64,000 nucleotides of DNA, from contig JARWKL010000002.1 in assembly GCA_029961685.1 (NCBI GenBank), forward strand, positions 29,852,908 to 29,916,907, in the 5' to 3' direction. The notes below the pieces were generated by a model, which did not search any database, had not been told where the DNA came from, and saw only the letters and a list, made by a program, of their open reading frames with translations. The position numbers and the translations under genes were made by a program. Below, piece by piece: positions 19,331 through 29,869 of this stretch. Source of the DNA: Aristolochia californica. Taxonomy: Eukaryota; Streptophyta; Magnoliopsida; Piperales; Aristolochiaceae. Within the stretch, counting starts at the first letter, position 1. Every line of letters starts with the position of its first letter.

Positions 19331-20599
19331 ACTTTCGATATTTCATCTTTCTTTCAATATTTCATTTCACTTTCTTTATTTCTTCTTTCTTTTTATTTTT
19401 CAATTTACTTTCTATATTTCATCTTTCTTTCTATATTTCATTTTACTCTATATATTTCTAATTTTCTTCTATATTTCATTTTACTTTCTATATTTCTTCT
19501 TTCTTTCTATATTTACTTTACTTTCTATATTTCAACTTTCTTTCTATTTTTCAATTTACTTTCTATAGTTCCTCTTTCTTTCTATATTTCCTTTTTCTTC
19601 CAATATTTTATTTTACTTTCTATATTTCGTCTTTCTTTCTATATTTCATCTTTGTTTCTATATTTGAGTTTACTTTCTATATTTCATCTTTCTTTCTATA
19701 CTTAATTTTACTTTCTATATTTTATCTTACTTTCTTTATTTCATCTTTCTTTCTATACTTAATTTTACTTTCTATATTTTAACTTACTTTCTATATTTCA
19801 TCTTTCTTTTTATATTTAATTTTACTTTTTATATTTTATCTTTCATTCTATATTGCATCTTCCTTTCTTTATTTCAGTTTACTTTATATATTTTGTCTTT
19901 CTTTCTAAATTTCATTGTAATTTCAATATTTCATATTTTCTTTCTATATTTCATCTTTCTTTCTATATTTCAAATTACTTTCTATATTTCATCTTTCTTC
20001 CCATATTTCATGTTACTTTATATATTTCATCTTTCATTCTATATTTCATTTTACTTTCTATATTTCATCTTTCATTCTGTATTTCATTTTACTTTTTAAA
20101 TTTATTTGTTCTTTCTATATTTAATTTTAATTTTTATATTTCATCTTTCTTTCTATATTTCATTTTACTTTCGATATTTCATCTTTCTTTCAATATTTCA
20201 TTTCACTTTTTGTATTTCATCTTCCTTCTTATTTTTCATTTTACTTTCTATATTTCATCTTTCTTTCTATATTTTATTTTACTTTCTATATTTCAACTTT
20301 CTTTCTATATTTCATGCTTCTTTTAATATTTTATCTTTCTTCCTATATTTCATCTTTCTTTCTATATTTCATTTTACTTTCTATATTTTATCTTTCTTTC
20401 TATATTTCAAGATAATTTATATATTTCATCTTTCATTCTATATTTCATTTTACTTTCTATATTTAATCGTTCTTTCTATATTTCATCTTTCATTTTATAT
20501 TACATTTAACTTTTGATATTTCATCTTTCTTTCAATATTTCATTTTACTTTCTATATTTCATCTTTCTTTCTATTTTTCATTTTACTTTCTTTATTTCA

Positions 20600-23500
20600 T
20601 TTTTCTTTCTATGTTTTATTTTACTTTCTTTATTTCAACTATCTTTCTATATTTCACGTTTCTTTCAATATTTCATTTTACTTTCTATATTTCTTCTTTC
20701 TTTCTATATTTACTTTGCTTTCTGTATTTCATCTTTCTTTCTATATTTCATTTTACTTTCAATATTTCCTCTTTCTTTCTATATTTCCTTTTTCTTTCAC
20801 TATTTTGTTTTACTTTCTATATTTCATCTTTCTTGATATATTTCATGTTACTTTATATATTTCATCTTTCATTCTATATTTCATCTCTTTTTCTTTATTG
20901 CATTTTACTTTCTATATTTTATCTCTCTTTCTTTATTGCATTTTACTTTCTATATTTTATTTCTCTTTCTTTATTGCATTTTACTTTCTATATTTCGTTT
21001 TACTTTCTATATTTCCTTTTTCTTTCTATATTTAATTTTACTTCCTATATTTTATCTTACTTTCTATATTACATTTTACTCTCTATATTTCGTCTTTCTT
21101 TCTATATTTTATTTTACTTTTTATATTTCAACTTTCTTTCTATTTTTCATGTTACTTTATATATTTCATGTTTCATTCTCTCTTTCATTTTACTTTCTAT
21201 ATTTCATCTTTCTTTCTGAATTTCATTTTACTTTCTTTATTTAATCATTTTTCTATATTTCGTTTTACTTTCTATATTTCATCTTCTTTCTAAATATCTT
21301 TTTACTTCCTCTATTTTCTCTTTCTTTCTATATTTTCCTTTACTCTCTATATTTCATCTTTTTTTCTATATATCATCTTTCTTTCTAAATTTCATTTTAC
21401 TTTCTACATTTCAACTTTCTTTCTATATTTCATTTTACTTTCTATATTTCTTCTTAGTTTCTATATTTGATCTTTCTTTCTACATTTCTTTTTACTTTCA
21501 ATATTTTATCTTGCTTTCTATATTTCATTTTTCTTTCTATATTTCATTTTTCTTTCTATATTTACTTTACTTTCTATATTTCATCTTTCTTTATATAGTT
21601 AATTTTACTTTCTATATTTTATCTTACTTTCTATTTTATATTTTACTTTCTATATTTCAACTTTCTTTCTGTATTTCATTTTACTTTCTATATTTAATCG
21701 TTCTTTCTATATTTCCTTTTACTCTCCATATTTCATCTTTCTTTCTTTATATCATCTTTCTTTCTATATTTCATTTTACTTTCTACATTTCAACTTTCTT
21801 TCTATATCTCATTTTACTATCTATATTTCTTCTTACTTTCTATATTTCATCTTTCTTTCTACATTTCTTTTTACTTTCAATATTTTATCTTTCTTTGTAT
21901 AATTCATTTTACTTTCTAAATGTCATCTTTCTTTCTATATTTACTTTACTTTCTATATTTCATCTTTCTTTCTATAGTTAATTTTACTTTCTATATTTTA
22001 TCTTACTTTCTATATTTCATCTTTCTTTCTATATTTCAAGCTACTTTATATATTTCATCTTTCATTCTATATTTCATTTTACTTTCTATATTTAATCGTT
22101 CTTTCTATATTTCATCTTTCTTTCTATATTTCATTTTACTTTCGATGTTTCATCTTTCTTTCAATATTTCATTTCACTTTCTTTATTTCATCTTTCTTTT
22201 TATTTTTCATTTTACTTTCTATATTTCATCTTTCTTTCTATATTTTATTTTACTTTCTATATTTCATTTTACTTTCTGCATTTCTTCTTTCTTTCTATAT
22301 TTACTTTACTTTCTATATTTCATCTTTCTTTCTATTTTTCAATTTAGTTTCTATATTTCCTCTTTCTTTCTATATTTCCTTTTTCTTCCTATATTTTATT
22401 TTACTTTTAAATTTCGTCTTTCTTTCTATATTTCATATTTGTTTCTATATTTAAGTTTACTTTCTGTATTTCATCTTTCTTTCTATACTTAATTTTACTT
22501 TCTATATTTTATCTTACTTTCTATAGTAATTTTACTTTCTATATTTTATCTTACTTTCTGTATTTCATCTTCCTTCTCATTTTTCATTTTACTTTCTTTA
22601 TTTAATCTTTCTTTCTATATTTTATTTTACTTTCTATATTTCAACTTTCTATCTATATTTCATGTTACTTTCAATATTTTTGGTTTCTTCCTATATTTCA
22701 TCTTTCTTTCTATATTTCATTTTGCTTTCTATATTTTATCTTTCTTTCAATATTTCAAGATAATTTATATATTTCATCTTTCATTCTATATTTCATTTTA
22801 CTTTCTATATTTAATCGTTCTTTCTATATTTCATCTTTCATTCTATATTACATTTTACTTTCGATATTTTATCTTTCTTTCAATATTTCATTTCACTTTC
22901 TATATTTCATCTTTCTTTTTATTTTTCATTTTACTTTCTTTATTTCTTCTTTCTTTCTATGTTTTATTTTACTTTCTTTGTTTCAACTATCTTTCTATAT
23001 TTCACGTTTCTTTCAATATTTCATTTTACTTTCTATATTTCTTCTTTGTTTCTATATTTACTTTGCTTTCTGTATTTCATCTTTCTTTCTATATTTCATT
23101 TTACTTTCAATATTTCCTCTTTCTCTCTATATTTCCTTTTTCTTTCAATATTTTGTTTTACTTTCTATATTTCATCTTTCTTTATATATATTTCATGTTA
23201 CTTTATATATTTCATCTTTCATTCTATATTTCATCTCTCTTTCTTTATTGCTTTTTACTTTCTATATTTTATCTCTCTTTCTTTATTGCATTTTACTTTC
23301 TATATTTTATCTCTCTTTCTTTATTGCATTTTACTTTCTATATTTCATCTTTCTTTCTATATTTCGTTTTACTTTCTATATTTCCTTTTTTTTCTATATT
23401 TAATTTTACTTCCTATATTTTATCTTTCTTTCTATATTACCTTTTACTCTCTATATTTCGTCTTTCTTTCTATATTTCATTTTACTTTCTATATTTCAAC

Positions 23501-25590
23501 TTTCTTTCTATATTTCATGTTACTTTATATATTTCATCTTTCATTCTCTCTTTCATTTTACTTTCTATATTTCATCTTTCTTTCTGAATTTCATTTTACT
23601 TTCTTTATTTAATCATTTTTTCTATATTTCGTTTTACTTTCTATATTTCATCTTCTTTCTATATATCTTTTTACTTCCTCTATTTTCTCTTTCTTTCTAT
23701 ATTTTCCTTTACTCTCTATATTTCATCTTTCTTTCTATATATAATCTTTCTTTCTAAATTTCATTTTACTTTCTACATTTCAACTTTCTTTCTATATTTC
23801 ATTTTACTTTCTATATTTCTTCTTAGTTTCTATATTTGATCTTTCTTTCTACATTTCTTTTTACTTTCAATATTTTATCTTTCTTTCTATATTTCATTTT
23901 TTTTCTATATTTCATTTTTCTTTCTATATTTAGTTTACTTTCTATATTTCATCTTTCTTTATATAGTAGTTAATTTTACTTTCTATATTTTATCTTACTT
24001 TCTATATTATATTTTACTTTCTATATTTCATCTTTCTCTCTGTATTTCATTTTACTTTCTATATTTAATCGTTCTTTCTATATTTCCTTTTACTCTCCAT
24101 ATTTCATCTTTCTTTCTATATATCATCTTTCTTTCTATATTTTATTTTACTTTCTACATTTCAACTTTCTTTCTATATCTCATTTTACTATCTATATATC
24201 TTCTTAATTTCTATATTTCATCTTTCTTTCTGCATTTCTTTTTACTTTCAATATTTTATCTTTCTTTCTATAATTCATTTTACTTTCTAAATTTCATCTT
24301 TCTTTCTATATTTACTTTACTTTCTATATTTCATCTTTCTTTCTATAGTTAATTTTAATTTCTATATTTTATCTTACTTTCTATATTTCATCTTTCTTTC
24401 TATATTTCAAGATACTTTATATATTTCATCTTTCATTCTATATTTCATTTTACTTTCTATATTTAATCGTTCTTTCTATATTTCATCTTTCTTTCTATAT
24501 TTCATTTTACTTTCAATATTTCATCTTTCTTTCAATATTTCATTTCACTTTCTTTATTTCATCTTTCTTTTTATTTTTCATTTTACTTTCTATATTTCAT
24601 CTTTCTTTCTATATTTTATTTTACTTTCTATATTTCTTGTTTCCTTCTATATTTCATTTTACTTTCTATATTTCTTCTTTCTTTCTATATTTACTTTACT
24701 TTCTATATTTCATCTTTCTTTCTATTTTTCAATTTGCTTTCTATATTTCCTCTTTCTTTCTATATTTCCTTTTTCTTCCTATATTTTATTTTACTTTTAA
24801 ATTTTGTCTTTCTTTCTATATTTCATATTTGTGTCTATATTTGAATTTACTTTCTGTATTTCATCTTTCTTTCTATACTTAATTTTACTTTCTATATTTT
24901 ATCTTACTTTCTATATTTCATCTTTCTTTCTATAGTAATTTTACTTTCTATATTTTATCTTACTTTCTGTATTTCATCTTCCTTCTCATTTTTCATTTTA
25001 CTTTCTATATTTAATCTTTCTTTCTATATTTTATTTTACTTTCTATATTTCAACTTTCTATCTATATTTCATGTTACTTTCAATATTTTTTCTTTCTTCC
25101 GATATTTCATCTTTCTTTCTATATTTCATTTTACTTTCTATATTTTATCTTTCTTTCTATATTTCTAGATAATTTATATATTTCATCTTTCATTCTATAT
25201 TTCATTTTACTTTCTATATTTAATCGTTCTTTCTATATTTCATCTTTCATTCTATATTACATTTTACTTTCGATATTTTATCTTTCTTTCAATATTTCAT
25301 TTCACTTTCTATATTTCATCTTTCTTTTTATTTTTCATTTTACTTTCTTTATTTCATCTTTCTTTCTATGTTTTATTTTACTTTCTTTATTTCAACTATC
25401 TTTCTATATTTCACGTTTCTTTCAATATTTCATTTTACTTTCTATATTTCTTCTTTCTTTCTATATTTACTTTGCTTTCTATATTTCATCTTTCTTTCTA
25501 TATTTCATTTTACTTTCAATATTTCCTCTTTCTTTCTATATTTATTTTTTCTTTCAATATTTTCTTTTACTTTCTATATTTCATCTTTCT
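20600..25590. repeat. Higher-order satellite repeat, about 2.35-kb period (S2 copies)
   Basis: A marker run beginning TATGTTTTATTTTACTTTC and continuing through TTTCAACTATC and TTTCACGTTTC recurs at 20611, 22959 and 25368 (spacings 2348 and 2409). The same marker recurs in the other blocks at 37040, 45096, 47482, 49804 and 52192, so this longer unit is shared across the locus. Confidence 0.82.
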
Positions 25591-25602
25591 TTATACTACA
25601 TC

Positions 25603-26968
25603 ATCTCACCAAGGTAGGCTTGGCCTGATTCAGTCTTGATAACCTTTTTGGAATTATACATTTCATGATGTTGTTCAGTAGTGAGGATATTATCCCACCA
25701 ACCTTTTAAGAGTCAAGAAAATCCAGCAGTAAACATTTCTGCTATGCCTTGATCTGAGTTCTTATGTTGTCTACAAATGGTAGCATACATAAGCATTCTT
25801 CAACAATGTTCTAAAATCTGATATTCAGACATGGAATCAATGTTCCATTCAAAAATGGATCTGCCATCATAGGCTTTTTGATCTATATACACATTCTCTT
25901 CATATAATAGGTCCTGAGGTGTGGGCCTATGATAAAAGAGCTTGTGATTCAGATCCCAACGCCGAGTAGATTTCTTCGTATAATCCAATTTTTGAATACT
26001 CGGTTGATCTTTAATCATTTCCTGAAGAATTTCTTCAGTCTGTCTAATATTTGTTAAACCAAAATCTTGGGGATTTGGGGTTTGACCAATATCAGAATCA
26101 GAATATGCTGAAGGAGTTAAATCTTCAGTATTATTTTGTGATAAAGACTCTTCTTGAGATTCTTCATCATGTGATTCGGTAGCTTCCAAAACATGGAGAT
26201 TTTTTCGAACCGCATTTGCTTGGGCTTCATGAGCCCTTTGGGCTTGTTTGATTTGATCTTCGGAAAGATTTAATTTGCCAAGCCTGGTTAATAATTCTTC
26301 AACAACCTCAGAATTATTATCCAATTTAAAGTTCCTAATTGGAACAGGTGGTTTGATGAGTGGTTTACCATCCATCAGCAAAGGTAATTTCGAGAAGATA
26401 AGTCAAAAGGGTTTTGACAATATTTCTCTGGAGTTCTATGATCCAATAAATTTTCAATACGTGTTAGCTGTTGGCCGATCGTTTGGAGATTTAAATTGGT
26501 AAAGTTGTTTTGTCTTCTGATTTGTCCCATTGGATTCATGGAGATTTCAGGATTGACAAAAGCAACTGCTTCCACAAAATCAAGGGCTTTCCCTAAAGGA
26601 CTTGGAAATTCAAGTTTGATGGGATCAGTAGGAGGATGTACTGATTGGATATTGATGCCAGACATAAGGTGCCATTCTTTCGTAAAGGTAGAAAGAGTGG
26701 GGGCATTAGAAGAAACTAAGGGTCGTTTCTCCGCTTCCTTTAGTCTGGTTTGCATGAACCAATCAACAAAGGACATGATGATCTTATTTGTTTCCAAATA
26801 AAGATAAAAGTCATTTGATAATTCCATGCGTTCTGCGGCCCCATAGGTGTCAAAAAACCAATTTTTGAAACCTAGATTATTGGGGTGAAAGAATTCAGCT
26901 TTAATGGCTGCTCTATCCACCATGGAAGGTGGTGGGTCCTGGTAACGCAGTGGAGGTGTAAAAATCAT
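25603..26968 (-). pseudogene. EPRV ORF2 N-terminal coat-protein fragment, copy B
   Basis: ATG 26968 gives the conserved polyprotein N-terminus (VDRAAIKAEFFHPNNLGF near residue 15). The fragment runs through the acidic Ser/Glu-rich segment and the conserved coat block DYTKKSTRRWDLNHKL, and is cut at 25602 before the zinc knuckle. A one-base deletion near 26390 shifts the frame, and a stop lies at 25797-25799. The same deletion occurs in fragment C near 28531, so B and C share an ancestor that was already damaged. Confidence 0.82.
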
Positions 26969-26997
26969 AATCACAGAGTAAAACTAGGCAGAGAATA

Positions 26998-27203
26998 ACT
27001 TTAATACAGTACTAATTTATTCAATAGAGTACTTATAGAAAACTTCAAAACTTCAAAGCACACGAATAGGCAACCTTGATGACAAAGGGGAAGATGTTTC
27101 AAGTGATGCCTTAACAATGGAAATGAACTCCTTATATAGAAGGAGTGAACAAAGTGGATTTGAAAAAATTTAAAATCCACCACTAAAACAAAAAAGTAAT
27201 CCT
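26998..27203 (-). promoter_or_regulatory. EPRV promoter and polyadenylation region, copy B
   Basis: The minus strand carries TATATAA at 27132-27138 and AATAAA at 27016-27021, about 110 nt apart, as in copy D. The primer site that should follow has been lost at the joint with ORF2. Confidence 0.7.
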
Positions 27204-27569
27204 CTATGATTGAGGCGGTTGTGAGTCATCATCTCTATAATTGAGATTCTTTGGATGCTTTGGTGACTCATCCTTATCCTTTGGTGATGCATCCTTATCT
27301 CCATGATTGAGATTGGAACAAGACCTTTGATGGGCTTGGTCCCATAGCATCTTTTGTTGACGAAAAACTTTTACTCTTATCCGATGAAGGCGGCTACTGG
27401 CCACGTCCCATGATTGTGACTTGATAGAGAATGGCCGACCAAATATACTGTAGGAGCCTTGATTAGTACGACAAATAGGCCACCTGTGGGCTGGAGGATA
27501 AGATTTCCTCTGTAGCTTTTGGACGGACTTGGCCGACGAATTTGGTACAGATTTATCTGTCATAGTCAT
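27204..27569 (-). CDS. EPRV ORF4 small basic protein, copy B (open, 121 aa)
   Basis: An open frame from ATG 27569 (a second Met follows two codons later) to the stop at 27204. The N-terminal half has a Ser/Lys-rich start and a conserved block with SYSIFGRPFSIKSQSWD. The middle is basic with HRIRVK and RQQKMLWDQAHQRSC. The tail is charged, with a short DKD-SPK repeat, and ends in QPPQS. The ORF lies between the ORF3 stop and the TATA box. Family and function are unknown. This is one of two copies in the window with an uninterrupted frame, although a frame this short can survive by chance. Confidence 0.6.
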   Translation of the reverse strand: MTMTDKSVPNSSAKSVQKLQRKSYPPAHRWPICRTNQGSYSIFGRPFSIKSQSWDVASSRLHRIRVKVFRQQKMLWDQAHQRSCSNLNHGDKDASPKDKDESPKHPKNLNYRDDDSQPPQS

Positions 27570-27580
27570 ATCCTGCAAAA

Positions 27581-27735
27581 TTATTTTCCTTTAGATGTTG
27601 CTTTAAACATCTCTATCATGGCATTAATGTATTCGTCAGGATCCTCTGGGGGCTGACTATCTGGTAAGAATTCATTAGCATTATCATCATGATCTGGACT
27701 AGTAAAATCCTCAATGTCTTCATCATCTGCATCAT
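27581..27735 (-). pseudogene. EPRV ORF3 C-terminal fragment, copy B
   Basis: Only the acidic C-terminal 50 or so residues remain, matching the end of ORF3 in copy D, including the Asp-rich run and the Lys-rich last residues. The fragment is cut at about 27735 by unrelated sequence. Confidence 0.75.
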
Positions 27736-27872
27736 CCTTATATTCTAGTTTAATTGTACTTGGACTCTACTACTTTCCTCTACTATAAATAGAGGTGCTT
27801 GTACTCGAAGTATAATAAGAAAGTAGTTCTCCACTCCTCATCTCGTGAAACCGTCCTCTCTAGCCTAAACTC
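27736..27872 (+). other. Non-viral insert with a TATA-like core, possible LTR fragment
   Basis: About 137 bp between fragments B and C match neither virus family nor the satellite. The plus strand has CTATAAATAGAGGTGCTTG near 27783, resembling the promoter/R region of a plant LTR retrotransposon. No LTR ends or target duplication are visible, so it may equally be filler DNA captured in repair. Confidence 0.4.
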
Positions 27873-28876
27873 TTCTCCCTTTTTCTGCTATGCCTTGATC
27901 TGAGTTCTTATGTTGTCTACAGATGGTAGCATACATAAGCATTCTTCGACAATGTTCTAAAATCTGATATTCAGACATGGAATCAATGTTCCATTCATAA
28001 ATGGATCTGCCATCATAGGCTTTTTGATTTATATACACATTCTCTTCATATAATTGGTCCTGAGGTGTGGGCCTATGATAATAGAGCTTGTGATTCAGAT
28101 CCCAACGCCGAGTAGATTTCTTCGTATAATCCAATTTTTGAATACTCGGTTGATCTTTAATCATTTCCTGAAGAATTTCTTCAGTCTGTCTAATATTTGT
28201 TAAACCAAAATCTTGGGGATTTGGGGTTTGACCAATATCAGAATCAGAATATGCTGAAGGAGTTAAATCTTCAATATTATTTTGTGATAAAGACTCTTCT
28301 TGAGATTCTTCATCATGTGATTCGTTAGCTTCCAAAACATGGAGACTTTTTCGAACCGCATTAGCTTGGGCTTCATGAGCCTGTTGGGCTTGTTTGATTT
28401 GATCTTTGGAAAGATTTAATTTGCCAAGCCTGGTTAATAATTCTTCAACAACCACAGAATTATTATCCAATTTAAAGTTCCTAATTGGAACAGGTGGTTT
28501 GATGAGTGGTTTACCATCCATCAACAAAGGTAATTTCGAGAAGATAAGTCAAAAGGGTTTTGACAATATTTCTCTGGACTTCTATGATCCAATAAATCTT
28601 CAATACGTGTTAGCTGTTGGCCGATCGTTTGGAGATTTAAATTGGTAAAGTTGTTTTGTCTTCTGATTTGTCCCATTGGATTCAGGGAGATTTCAGGATT
28701 GACAAAAGCAACTGCTTCCACAAAATCAGGGGTTTTCTCTGAAGGACTTGGAAATTCAAGTCTGATGGGATCAGTAGGAGGATGTACTGATCGGATATTG
28801 ATGCCAGACATGAGGTGCCATTCTTTCGTAAGGGTAGAAAGAGTGGGGGCATTAGAAGAAACTAAGGGTCGTTTGG
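27873..28876 (-). pseudogene. EPRV ORF2 coat-protein fragment, copy C
   Basis: The minus strand carries a coat segment equivalent to most of fragment B. The long open part (28527-27865) includes the acidic Ser/Glu-rich segment and DYTKKSTRRWDLNHKL; the preceding part (28811-28521) is in another frame because of the one-base deletion near 28531 shared with B. The polyprotein start is missing: at 28876 the coat sequence joins the viral terminal region. Confidence 0.8.
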
Positions 28877-29085
28877 AAGTAGGAAAAATAAAACAAAAGG
28901 CAAACAGGCAGAGAATAACTTTAATACAGTACTAATTTATTCAATAGAGTACTTACAGAAAACTTCAAAACTTCAAAGCACACGAATAGACAACCTTGAT
29001 GACAAAGGGGAAGATGTTTCAAGTTAATAATAAACCTATTTATTTCTCTTTCAAATCTCCTCCTCAAATTAGTTTTATAAATGAG
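28877..29085. other. Scrambled viral scrap: terminal-region fragment plus inverted polyprotein piece
   Basis: 28877-29022 matches the polyadenylation/primer-proximal region of copy D in minus orientation, including AATAAA on the minus strand. 29023-29085 is a 60-bp piece of the protease-RT linker in plus orientation, matching 41779-41840. The two lie between fragment C and the leader of copy D, so several viral pieces were joined here. Confidence 0.7.
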
Positions 29086-29217
29086 AGTCTAATAACAAGA
29101 ATGACGATGAATAGTAAAGCATTATAACATTACGAAGTAAGTTAACTCCCCTGATGATTAAGATATAAAAAATTTATAATAGCTTACTCCATACCTGGAT
29201 ATTCAGGGTTTAGCCTT
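29086..29217 (-). other. EPRV leader fragment, copy D
   Basis: This matches the primer-proximal leader of copy A (about 7545-7662), directly downstream of the primer site in viral sense. It ends at a joint with the inverted protease-RT scrap at 29085. Confidence 0.7.
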
Positions 29218-29234
29218 CCATGGCTCTGATACCA
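29218..29234 (-). promoter_or_regulatory. tRNA primer binding site, copy D
   Basis: The minus strand reads TGGTATCAGAGCCATGG, the complement of the initiator Met tRNA 3' end followed by CATGG. Unlike in copy A, the sequence upstream in viral sense is the normal terminal region. Confidence 0.87.
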
Positions 29235-29492
29235 ATTATAGCGGGAAGTAGCAAAAATAAAACAGAAGGCAAATAGGCAGAGAATAACTTTAATACAGTA
29301 CTAATTTATTCAATAGAGTACTTACAGAAAACTTCAAAACTTCAAAGCACACGAATAGGCAACCTTGGTGACAAAGGGGAAGATGTTTCAAGTGATGCCT
29401 TAACAATGGAAATAAACTCCTTATATAGACGGAGTGAACAAAGTGGATTTGAAAACATTTAAAATCCACCACTAAAACAAAAAAGTAATTCT
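29235..29492 (-). promoter_or_regulatory. EPRV promoter and terminal region, copy D
   Basis: The minus strand has TATATAA at 29421-29427 and AATAAA at 29305-29310, with the primer site 70 nt further on. Placing the polyadenylation signal about 110 nt after the TATA box is how pararetroviruses make a terminally redundant genomic RNA: the signal is passed once near the cap and used on the second pass. This is the most complete regulatory region in the window. Confidence 0.78.
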
Positions 29493-29852
29493 CTATGATT
29501 GAGCCGGCTGTGAGTCATCATCTCTATAATTGAGATTCTTTGGATGCTTTGGTGACTCATCCTTATCCTTTGGTGATGCATCCTTATCTCCATGATTGAG
29601 ATTGGAACAAGACCTTTGATGGGCTTGGTCCCATAGCATCTTTTGTTGACGAAGAGCTTTTACTTTTATCCGATGTAGGTGGCTATTGGCGGCATCCCAT
29701 GTATGTGACTTTATGAAAAATGGCCGACCAAAGATACTGTAGGAGCCTGGTGTGATGTGACAAATAGGCCAACTGTGGGCCGGAGGATAAGATTTCCTCT
29801 GTAGCTTTTGGACAGACTTGGCCGCCAAATCTGGTACGGATTTATCTGTCAT
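29493..29852 (-). CDS. EPRV ORF4 small basic protein, copy D (open, 119 aa)
   Basis: Open from ATG 29852 to 29493 with no break. It has the same layout as copy B: Lys/Ser-rich start, conserved SYSIFGRPFFIKSHTWD block, basic middle with RQQKMLWDQAHQRSC, and a charged tail with a DKD-SPK repeat. It starts about 17 nt after the ORF3 stop, following a TTTTGCAGGAT sequence that looks like a splice acceptor but may be chance. Family unknown. Its retention next to a heavily damaged ORF2 is likely to reflect short length. Confidence 0.6.
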   Translation of the reverse strand: MTDKSVPDLAAKSVQKLQRKSYPPAHSWPICHITPGSYSIFGRPFFIKSHTWDAANSHLHRIKVKALRQQKMLWDQAHQRSCSNLNHGDKDASPKDKDESPKHPKNLNYRDDDSQPAQS

Positions 29853-29869
29853 AGTCAGATCCTGCAAAA

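Larger units (their letters stand above)
15809..25602. repeat. 19-bp pyrimidine-rich satellite, block S2 (9.8 kb)
   Basis: A continuous array of 19-bp units, with TTTCTATATTTCATCTTTC and TTTCTATATTTCATTTTAC alternating to give a 38-bp dimer. Units vary at a few positions (TTTCAATATT, TTTCTTTATT, TTTCGATATT), and these variants recur in a fixed order in longer repeats. The plus strand is T-rich and has very few stop-generating words, so all three frames stay open for long stretches; the resulting Phe/Tyr/Ser/Ile/Leu 'proteins' are artefacts. The block enters from the family-2 insertion and ends in family-1 fragment B at about 25602. Confidence 0.95.
25603..27735 (-). mobile_element. EPRV family 1, fragment B (coat, regulatory region, ORF4, ORF3 end)
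   Basis: On the minus strand, from 27735 downward: end of ORF3, ORF4, promoter/polyadenylation region, then directly the start of ORF2. Primer site, leader and movement protein are missing between 26998 and 26968. It ends in satellite at 25602, inside the coat region. Confidence 0.85.

Noticed and set aside
15809..25602. Many long plus-strand frames encoding Phe/Tyr/Ser/Ile/Leu-rich 'membrane proteins'
   Set aside because: The 19-bp unit is not a multiple of three, all three frames are open at once, and the products are the repeat read in rotating frames. Composition artefact. The same applies in S1, S3 and S4.
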